A stretch of DNA of 6,846 nucleotides from CAYOHG01 sp964465125. GTDB lineage: Bacteria; Planctomycetota; Phycisphaerae; UBA1845; Fen-1342. Every line of letters begins with the position of its first letter. Positions within the stretch are counted from its first letter, which is position 1. The notes beneath the pieces were generated by a model, which saw only the letters and a list, made by a program, of their open reading frames with translations, searched no databases and was not told where the DNA came from. Made by a program: the position numbers and the translations under genes. Below are positions 1-5,672 of the stretch, one piece after another. The stretch spans positions 1 to 6,846 of the forward strand of contig CAYXIO010000096.1 in the NCBI GenBank assembly GCA_964465125.1, read 5' to 3'.

Positions 1-1065
<1,065 letters not shown>

Positions 1066-1071
1066 CGCCGT

Positions 1072-1077
1072 AGTCTA
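1072..1077 (-). promoter_or_regulatory. Possible -10 hexamer (TAGACT) just upstream of ffh
   Basis: On the minus strand TAGACT lies 6 bp before the ffh ATG. It fits the loose TANNNT pattern of -10 elements in GC-rich bacteria. At that distance the transcript would begin at or within a base or two of the start codon. The -35 position (TACACC at 17-bp spacing) matches the consensus at only three of six bases, and the TAG is also the in-frame stop that closes the reading frame upstream. It is therefore a weak candidate. The same hexamer precedes the glycosyltransferase gene. Confidence 0.25.
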
Positions 1078-1117
1078 GCGGGCGCCCGGCGGGCGGTGTA
1101 GGCCGGATTGTGCGCGA

Positions 1118-1219
1118 CCGAGCCGCGACCGGCAGGGAGCGATCCGCGCAGCGCTTGAGCCATTTCGGCAAGGCACTCCGACGCGCTGCGCGGATCGCTC
1201 GCTTGCGCTCGCGGCTCGG
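1118..1219. repeat. Palindromic intergenic repeat between glycosyltransferase gene and ffh
   Basis: This is a composite inverted repeat. The left side (1118-1140) is a 23-bp unit that differs by one base from the units at 3290-3368. It runs into 1137-1154, whose exact 18-bp reverse complement is at 1183-1200, leaving a 28-nt loop (1155-1182). A second submotif at 1197-1219 (GCTCGCTTGCGCTCGCGGCT then CGG) nearly matches 3431-3454. The outer ends, 1118-1126 and 1211-1219, are also exact reverse complements. In RNA from the minus strand it would fold into a strong hairpin soon after the glycosyltransferase stop, so it could attenuate transcription or protect the 3' end. There is no U-tract, so it does not look like a standard intrinsic terminator. 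The family resembles dispersed repeats I recall from planctomycete genomes. Confidence 0.85.
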
Positions 1220-1223
1220 ACGT

Positions 1224-1246
1224 GCTTCCTTACGGTCGCGGTTCCG
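1224..1246 (-). repeat. Decayed copy of the 23-bp repeat unit spanning the glycosyltransferase stop codon
   Basis: Read on the minus strand, this stretch matches the 23-bp repeat unit of 3290-3312 at 18 of 23 positions by hand alignment, including an unbroken GGTCGCGG-type core on the plus strand. It supplies the last residues of the glycosyltransferase (EPRP) and its TAA stop (1232-1230). It lies inverted relative to the unit at 1118-1140, so the pair would bracket the whole repeat cluster. Divergence is higher than in the other copies, as expected for an older or selected copy. Confidence 0.6.
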
Positions 1247-3242
1247 CCAGCCGCCGCGCGGTGTATTCCAACGCCTTCGCCGCCTCGCCGTCATTGGGAT
1301 CGAGCGCGAGGATTTGGCGGTAGCGGTTGGCCGCTTCGTCGAACCGCCCCAGCCGACCGAGCGCCGCCGCGGCGTTGCGCAGCGTCGGCACGTGCCGCGG
1401 CTCACGCGCCAGAATCGCATCGAAATGCACCAAGGCCCCCGCGAAATCGCCCCGGGCTACCAGAATCAACGCCAATTGCAGCCGCGCATCCAGCGAATCG
1501 CTGCCCAACTCGATGGCGGCCCACAGCCGCTGGGTCGCTTCGTCGAACCGCTGTGCGCGAGCCAGGGCCAGGCCCCACGCCGCCTGCGCCGCCGCACTGC
1601 GCGGATCGTGCGCCGCGGCTTGTTCGTACTGCTCCAGGGCGAGCTCCGAGCGGCCGAGCCGCGCAAGATACCCCGCTGCGGAAAGCCGCATCACGGTGTC
1701 CTGCGGCCGCAGGCGCACACATTCCAGGAGGTGTCGGATGGCCGGCTCCTGTTCCCCGCGCTCGGCGTGATGCACGCCGAGGTGATGGTGGGCCTGCCCG
1801 GTCTCCTCGCGAAAGTAGTCCGCCCGCGCCGGCGGGTTTGTCGCCAGGAAGACCGCCGTCAGCGCGGCGACACCGCCGTACGCCGCGAGCGACGACCAGC
1901 GCCGAGTGCGATACACATCCACGAGGCGCGCGAGCCCGTCCGCGGCCAGCAGGATCAGCACCGGGACCAACGGCAGGCGGTAGCGGTCCGACGTGAAGAA
2001 CAGCACGATCGTGCCGAGGTAAACCGCCGCGTACAGCAGCGGCAGCGACCACGTCCGCCAGTCGCGGCCACGCAGCGTCAGGCCAGCGCCGGCCAGCACC
2101 GCAACCACGGGGAAACCCAGCCAGTACACAACGGACAGCGGCGACCGGTTGGCGAAGTAGTAGGTCGGCTGGTTGTTGTACAGCTCGACGGGACTGAACG
2201 TGAGGCGGAACTTGAGCCAGAGCAAGCGGAGCCAGGCACCCGGATGCGCCCGAATCCACACCCACGCCTGCGCGTACCAGTAGTCCGAGACCTCGCCTTC
2301 GCTCAGCGGTCGCCCCAGCTCGCGTTCGGGGATGCGATGCGTGTCGATATACCCGCCGTCCCAGTCGGCCCGCGTGCCGGGCACAATGGCCGCGACGCCA
2401 TCGGACTGCGGGTTGTTGCCGATGTAGAAATTCACGCCCCCACTGCTGGCAATGAGCACCCACTCGCCGCCGACGAGGCGGTTGCGAAGCGTAACGGGCA
2501 GAATCACCAGCGCAGCCCCGACGACGACGAGCAGCGCGGGGAGCGCAAAGCTCCGCTTTGCGATTCCTGACGGCGCCGAGTCGCCCGTGCCGATTCCCTT
2601 GCCGCGCCGCGTCAGCCAGAGCCACGCGGCGATGCCCGGTGCGAAGGCCAGCATGTTTGGCCGCGCCAGCGCGGAGAGTCCCCACACAACGCCCGCGATC
2701 ACGAACAAGACACGCGAACCGCGGTGCGGCGCATGCAGCAGAACCAGCAACAGCAGCGTGTTCAAACACAATTCCGACCCGACGGTCAGCAACTGCGAGT
2801 CGAACCAGATCAGCGGCCAGTACGCCGCCGCGAGCAGCCCGGCGATCACGCCGACTTTCAATCCGCCCAGGCCGCGTCCCAGCAGCACGATCAGCAGACA
2901 CGTCAGCGTACCCGCGACGCAGCCGACAAATCGCGCCACCGCCAGATTCGGCCCGGCAACGGCGTACAGACCCGCGAGCAGGCAGTAGTACAGGGGCGCG
3001 CGAAAGAACGGCCGCCCAGTGAACGGCTCCGGCAGGTCGCCGCCGGCCGCGAGGGCCTGCGCCCACTCGTGGTGCTTCAGCTCGTCCATCACGGGCGCGT
3101 CGAAGAACGGGTTGTGCTGCATCTGCCCCCACCAATGCCCGACCCGCAGCAACAGCGCGAGCAAACACACCCCGGCGACCGGCGCGAACTCGTGGCGCCA
3201 CCAGGTCCGCCGCGCACCTGTCGTTCCAGCCGTCGCCGCCAT
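1230..3242 (-). CDS. Membrane glycosyltransferase, GT39/ArnT-PMT-like, with C-terminal TPR repeats
   Basis: This is a 670-residue polytopic membrane protein. It probably transfers sugar from a polyprenyl-phosphate donor to a lipid, glycan or protein on the outer face of the inner membrane. About a dozen hydrophobic segments span residues 20-468. The first outer loop carries the acidic pair D53-E54 in APVMDELKHHEWA, where GT39/PMT enzymes keep their catalytic Asp. It is followed by FFRAPLYYCLLAGLY (79-93), the familiar R-x-P-L-Y signature. A large outer loop covers about 255-365, and FTSDRYRLPLVPVLILLAAD (416-435) is typical of the last helices. From about 482 to 655 there are roughly five TPRs, clearest at 620-652 (ALGRLGRFDEAANRYRQILA core), which probably serve protein contacts. 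I chose ATG at 3242; a GTG at 3290 would add 16 Arg/Ala-rich residues encoded at the edge of a repeat and is unlikely. Substrate cannot be told. The stop lies in a decayed repeat copy, and residues about 222-235 are encoded by a palindrome. Confidence 0.88.
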   Translation of the reverse strand: MAATAGTTGARRTWWRHEFAPVAGVCLLALLLRVGHWWGQMQHNPFFDAPVMDELKHHEWAQALAAGGDLPEPFTGRPFFRAPLYYCLLAGLYAVAGPNLAVARFVGCVAGTLTCLLIVLLGRGLGGLKVGVIAGLLAAAYWPLIWFDSQLLTVGSELCLNTLLLLVLLHAPHRGSRVLFVIAGVVWGLSALARPNMLAFAPGIAAWLWLTRRGKGIGTGDSAPSGIAKRSFALPALLVVVGAALVILPVTLRNRLVGGEWVLIASSGGVNFYIGNNPQSDGVAAIVPGTRADWDGGYIDTHRIPERELGRPLSEGEVSDYWYAQAWVWIRAHPGAWLRLLWLKFRLTFSPVELYNNQPTYYFANRSPLSVVYWLGFPVVAVLAGAGLTLRGRDWRTWSLPLLYAAVYLGTIVLFFTSDRYRLPLVPVLILLAADGLARLVDVYRTRRWSSLAAYGGVAALTAVFLATNPPARADYFREETGQAHHHLGVHHAERGEQEPAIRHLLECVRLRPQDTVMRLSAAGYLARLGRSELALEQYEQAAAHDPRSAAAQAAWGLALARAQRFDEATQRLWAAIELGSDSLDARLQLALILVARGDFAGALVHFDAILAREPRHVPTLRNAAAALGRLGRFDEAANRYRQILALDPNDGEAAKALEYTARRLAEPRP
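2544..2562. repeat. Perfect palindrome inside the glycosyltransferase coding region
   Basis: CGCAAAGC (2544-2551) and GCTTTGCG (2555-2562) are exact reverse complements around a 3-nt loop. The hairpin encodes part of the segment around SGIAKRSFALP (residues about 225-235), which lies in a predicted loop between two membrane helices where extra sequence should be tolerated. The surrounding Ser/Gly/Lys-rich loop looks like inserted linker rather than conserved family sequence. This could be a small repeat that inserted in frame, but only one copy is visible here. Confidence 0.5.
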
Positions 3243-3250
3243 GCCCCGTG

Positions 3251-3256
3251 AGTCTA
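3251..3256 (-). promoter_or_regulatory. Possible -10 hexamer (TAGACT) just upstream of glycosyltransferase ATG
   Basis: TAGACT on the minus strand lies 8 bp before the ATG at 3242, repeating the arrangement in front of ffh. The -35 position at 17-bp spacing (TCGCCG) is poor. If real, the mRNA would start at or next to the ATG, and the GTG at 3290 could not be used. No Shine-Dalgarno of convincing strength precedes the ATG; GGGG at 3243-3247 is too close to be a good one. Confidence 0.25.
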
Positions 3257-3289
3257 CAGGTGCAGCCGCGCGCCGGCGAGCAGCGCCCA

Positions 3290-3368
3290 CCGAGCCGCGA
3301 CCGCCAGGGAGCAGTATCCGAGCCGCGACCGCCAGGGAGCAGTATCTGAGCCGCGACCGCCAGGGAGC
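3290..3368 (+). repeat. 28-bp tandem direct repeat (two full copies plus a 23-bp copy)
   Basis: Copies lie at 3290-3317, 3318-3345 and 3346-3368. The first two are identical and read CCGAGCCGCGACCGCCAGGG followed by AGCAGTAT. The third carries one C-to-T change at 3347 and then switches from AGTAT to GATCCGCGCAGC, the sequence also found after the unit at 1118-1140. The array sits between the phosphatase stop and the glycosyltransferase start. It is built from the same unit as the other intergenic repeats, so it probably arose by local duplication of one arm of a palindrome. Confidence 0.9.
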
Positions 3369-3454
3369 GATCCGCGCAGCGCGTCAGCCGGCCGCGCAGT
3401 TCGCTCCCTGGCGGTCGCGGCTCGGATTGGGCTCGCTAACGCTTCGCGGCTCGG
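3346..3454. repeat. Palindromic intergenic repeat between phosphatase and glycosyltransferase genes
   Basis: The unit at 3347-3370 has an inverted partner at 3401-3425; 3403-3425 is the exact 23-nt reverse complement of the first tandem unit (3290-3312). The two would form a long GC-rich stem with a 30-nt loop that contains CCGCGCAG twice in direct orientation (3372-3379 and 3392-3399). A second submotif follows at 3431-3454 and differs from 1197-1219 by one base in length and a few substitutions. The architecture (unit, GATCCGCGCAGC, inverted unit, CTCGC..GCGGCTCGG) matches the cluster before ffh. No transposase gene is nearby, so any mobility would have to be provided from elsewhere. The rest of the gap (3455-3512) holds only a weak hairpin. 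Confidence 0.9.
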
Positions 3455-3485
3455 ATTCCGCGTCCTGACGGGCGCGGTTCGGATG

Positions 3486-3502
3486 GGTGCGCTTCGCTCA
3501 CC
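3486..3502 (-). terminator. Weak hairpin just downstream of the phosphatase stop
   Basis: On the minus strand GGTG pairs with CACC, followed by one A/G mismatch and two further G-C pairs around a GAA loop. It begins 10 bp after the phosphatase stop codon. There is no run of U residues, so it is not a convincing intrinsic terminator. It may simply be another small member of the local palindrome family. Confidence 0.25.
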
Positions 3503-3512
3503 GCGCGCGGCG

Positions 3513-4706
3513 CTAACCGCACCCGGCCACCTCCACCACGAGCAGCGTCGCATCGTCGACCGGATGCAGCGACCCGCGCCGGCGGTCGAGGTAGTCGCGC
3601 ATATGCTGGACCAGTTCTTCGGCCGGGCGACCCACCCAACCGCGGAAGCGCTCGAGGAACACCGGGGCCTCATCGGCGTTGTCGCTCGGGGCGATAATTA
3701 CGTCCTCCAGCCCGTCGGAATACAACAGCAGTTTCTCGCCGGGCTGAAGCGTGAACCGCGTCTCCTCGAAATCCGCCGGGACATCCGGGATCCCCAGCAA
3801 GCTGCCCGCCGCGCGGACTGCCGTCAGTGTTCCATCCGCCCGGACGTGCAGCGGGTAGGGATGCCCGCCGCGGGCCAACCGCACTTCGCGCGTGCGAACA
3901 TCCACGAGTCCGTAGACCGCCGTCACAAACTGCGAATTCGGCAGTTTCTGCCGCAGCAGGCTGTTTCGCAGCCGCTCCAGCGCCTCGACCGGGGCCAACG
4001 GCCACGCGGCGTCCGCGCCCGCCGTCCGCCCGACCACCGCTTGGCGCAGGAACATCGTCAGCAGCCCCGCCGCCACGCCGTGCCCCATCGCATCGGACAT
4101 GAACAGCCCGACGCGCCCGTCGCTCACGCGGAACACGTCGTACATGTCCCCGCTCACCCACGTCGCCGGGCGATACAGGGCCGCGAACCGCAGCGGCGGC
4201 GCGTCGGGAAACTCGCGCGGCAGGAAGTCGCGCTGGAGCCGGCTCGCGAGCCGCATCTCCTGGTCCACCTCGGCGAAGTGCCTGTGGAGCTGCTCGCCCA
4301 GCCGGTGCAGGTGGTCCAGCTCGCGCTGCATCTGCCCAACCAGCGGCGCGTAGCGGGACAATTCGCTGACCCGCCCCACGACCTCATCGAGGCTGACCTC
4401 CGGGTCGAGCCATTCCACGAGCGCGCCGGCGTCGCGCCGCAACCCGTTCGTCGCGCCGCGCACCACCGTCGCAACGTTGGCCGCTTGCAGTTGCGCGAGC
4501 ACGCCTGCGAGCAGCGTCCGGCGTTCGTCGCCGCCCGCCGGGTCCACGAGCACCACCGCGACGTCGCCGGGGCTTGGCCGGGTCGAGGTTGGCGGCCCCA
4601 GCGCGACCGACACGGCTTCCAGCCCGCGCCGGCGCAGGGTCTCCGCGAGGCCGCCGGCCGTCCCGGCGGTGGTGTCGTACAGCAGCACGCGTGAGGAGCC
4701 CGGCAT
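3513..4706 (-). CDS. SpoIIE/RsbU-type PP2C serine phosphatase with degenerate receiver-like N-terminus
   Basis: This is a 397-residue soluble phosphatase of the metal-dependent PP2C/SpoIIE class. Members of the class dephosphorylate anti-sigma-factor antagonists in partner-switching pathways. Residues 1-115 look like a receiver fold: VLLYDTTAG (7-15), VAVVLVDP (49-56) and ATVVRG (79-84). The usual N-terminal acidic pair and the late Lys are not evident, so phosphorylation is doubtful. A helical linker (116-160) ends in EVDQEMRLASRLQRDFLP (146-163), a form I recall from planctomycete homologues. The catalytic domain has SGD (185-187), DAMGHG (205-210), GGHPYPL (280-286), YSDGLED (329-335) and VDDAT (383-387), so the metal-binding Asp residues are present. 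The start chosen is ATG 4706, where recognisable sequence begins. The open frame continues upstream to 4931 but would run into the divergent methyltransferase and is Arg-rich. No SD is visible; TATTTT (4717-4712) lies 5 bp upstream as a weak -10. The target protein is unknown. Confidence 0.93.
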   Translation of the reverse strand: MPGSSRVLLYDTTAGTAGGLAETLRRRGLEAVSVALGPPTSTRPSPGDVAVVLVDPAGGDERRTLLAGVLAQLQAANVATVVRGATNGLRRDAGALVEWLDPEVSLDEVVGRVSELSRYAPLVGQMQRELDHLHRLGEQLHRHFAEVDQEMRLASRLQRDFLPREFPDAPPLRFAALYRPATWVSGDMYDVFRVSDGRVGLFMSDAMGHGVAAGLLTMFLRQAVVGRTAGADAAWPLAPVEALERLRNSLLRQKLPNSQFVTAVYGLVDVRTREVRLARGGHPYPLHVRADGTLTAVRAAGSLLGIPDVPADFEETRFTLQPGEKLLLYSDGLEDVIIAPSDNADEAPVFLERFRGWVGRPAEELVQHMRDYLDRRRGSLHPVDDATLLVVEVAGCG

Positions 4707-4809
4707 AGCGCAAAATACGCCTGTCCGGAGGGCAGCGCGCCGCGCCGCCATCCGCGAAAACAGCCTGCTTCGCCTGTCACTGGTTTCGACAGATTCGGCG
4801 CGCCTCTTG

Positions 4810-4837
4810 ACCGGGCCGCTCGGGCGCACGGCCCGGT
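4810..4837. promoter_or_regulatory. Inverted repeat in the divergent promoter region (operator candidate)
   Basis: ACCGGGCCG (4810-4818) and CGGCCCGGT (4829-4837) are exact 9-bp reverse complements separated by 10 bp, so the arm centres lie 19 bp apart. The element ends 6 bp before the -35 hexamer of the methyltransferase promoter and about 100 bp upstream of the phosphatase ATG. That placement suits a dimeric regulator acting on one or both genes. In a GC-rich genome such a palindrome may also be chance or RNA structure. Confidence 0.4.
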
Positions 4838-4843
4838 GGCGCT

Positions 4844-4872
4844 TTGAAATCGAACGAGCGCGGGCGGATAAT
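4844..4872 (+). promoter_or_regulatory. Sigma70-type promoter for methyltransferase-NUDIX operon, predicting a leaderless mRNA
   Basis: The -35 is TTGAAA (4844-4849), the spacer is exactly 17 bp, and the -10 is GATAAT (4867-4872). Each hexamer matches the housekeeping consensus at five of six positions. Counting about 7 bp downstream puts transcription start near 4879-4881, and the ATG is at 4881. The transcript should therefore have no leader or only one or two bases, which agrees with the absence of a Shine-Dalgarno sequence before this ATG. Confidence 0.65.
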
Positions 4873-4880
4873 GGCCAGGC

Positions 4881-5672
4881 ATGATGGAGCAACCGTTGGC
4901 CGCGTTCGGAGACCCGGTGGGACATGCCCACATTTCAGATATAATACGAAATAGATCGACAAACTCTGCTGAGGTCCGCGCGTTCGTGTTGGCCGGCTTG
5001 GACTTCTCCGCGGCCCGCCGCGTGCTCGACCTGGGCTGCGGCTACGGCTTCATGGCGGAAGCGCTGGCGCCGCGGACAGCGCCCGAGGCGGCCATCGTCG
5101 GCGTGGACGCCTGCGAACAAAACGAATCGTCGTTCCTCGAGTGCGTCGCCCGCGCGGGCCGAACCGGGCGGTTCGTGTGCCAGCGGATTGCGGCTCGCCT
5201 TGACTGGCCCACGGACAGCTTCGACCTGATCGTCGCGTCGTACACGCTGTACTTCTTCCCCACTGTGCTGCCGGAAGTTGCCCGCGTGCTCACGCCGGAC
5301 GGTCTGCTGGTCGCGCTCACGCACACCGAAAGCTCGTGTCGCGACCTGCTGCGCGTCGTCGGGCTGGCCGGCGCCGAAGCCCGCCTGCTGGCCCTGGTCC
5401 GCAACTTCTCCGCGGAAAACGGCCGGGCGCGCCTCGCGCCGTGGTTCGACGCGATCGAAACCGTGGATTACTTCAACAGCCTGGCGTTTGAAGCGGCCGA
5501 CGAGGACGACCTCATCCAGTACCTGCGTTTCAAGCTGGCCTACCTGGCGCCGACCGCGGGCGAACCTGCCGTGCCCGAGGCCGCGGCCCGCGCCGCGCTG
5601 GCGCGCCACGGGCGGCTCGTCCTCGAAAAAAACGACCGCGCCTTCCTTTGTCGGAGGCCCCGACGCCCGTGA
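4881..5672 (+). CDS. Class I SAM-dependent methyltransferase (Methyltransf_11-like)
   Basis: This is a 263-residue soluble protein with a Rossmann-type methyltransferase core. Motif I is VLDLGCGYG (48-56), the acidic residue ending strand 2 is D76 in GVDACEQ, motif II lies in FDLIVASYTLYFF (114-126), and LPEVARVLTPDGLLVAL (130-146) gives the post-II/III strand. The region after 150 (about 110 residues) is a lid or substrate region that I cannot match to a named subfamily, so whether it methylates a small molecule, lipid or quinone-type substrate is unknown. The start is ATG 4881, directly followed by another ATG. The N-terminal segment SDIIRNRSTNSAEVR (19-33) looks like real family sequence, which favours this start over a GTG at 4986. 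It is encoded by an AT-rich, rare-codon stretch (4931-4968, about one-third GC) that contains TATAAT. The gene is first in a two-gene operon; its TGA overlaps the NUDIX start as GTGA. Confidence 0.9.
   Translation: MMEQPLAAFGDPVGHAHISDIIRNRSTNSAEVRAFVLAGLDFSAARRVLDLGCGYGFMAEALAPRTAPEAAIVGVDACEQNESSFLECVARAGRTGRFVCQRIAARLDWPTDSFDLIVASYTLYFFPTVLPEVARVLTPDGLLVALTHTESSCRDLLRVVGLAGAEARLLALVRNFSAENGRARLAPWFDAIETVDYFNSLAFEAADEDDLIQYLRFKLAYLAPTAGEPAVPEAAARAALARHGRLVLEKNDRAFLCRRPRRP
5653..5657 (+). promoter_or_regulatory. Shine-Dalgarno (GGAGG) for the NUDIX gene
   Basis: GGAGG inside the end of the methyltransferase gene lies 11 nt before the GTG at 5669, slightly far but usable. It lies downstream of the alternative TTG at 5648 and so cannot serve that codon, which supports GTG as the start. 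It is the only clear Shine-Dalgarno seen before a gene in this window, as expected for an internal operon gene. Confidence 0.55.

Noticed and set aside
1118..1246. Intrinsic terminator after the glycosyltransferase
   Set aside because: The hairpin is strong but no U-tract follows; the structure is better explained by the dispersed repeat family.
1110..2570. Long plus-strand open frame opposite the glycosyltransferase gene
   Set aside because: Arg/Gln/His-rich translation with no recognisable domain; it is the antisense shadow of a well-supported gene in GC-rich DNA.
3243..3290. GTG start at 3290 for the glycosyltransferase
   Set aside because: It adds only low-complexity Arg/Ala residues at the edge of the repeat array; ATG 3242 directly precedes a plausible N-terminus.
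3290..3368. CRISPR array from 28-bp direct repeats
   Set aside because: The copies abut with no unique spacers and belong to a palindromic family found in the next gap too; no cas genes are present.
3290..3500. Insertion sequence or transposon remnant
   Set aside because: No transposase fragment, no target-site duplication that I can identify, and the unit structure is that of a short palindromic repeat.
4707..4931. Upstream extension of the phosphatase to 4931
   Set aside because: It would overlap the divergent methyltransferase start and its promoter, and the added residues are Arg-rich and unlike a domain; ATG 4706 begins the recognisable fold.
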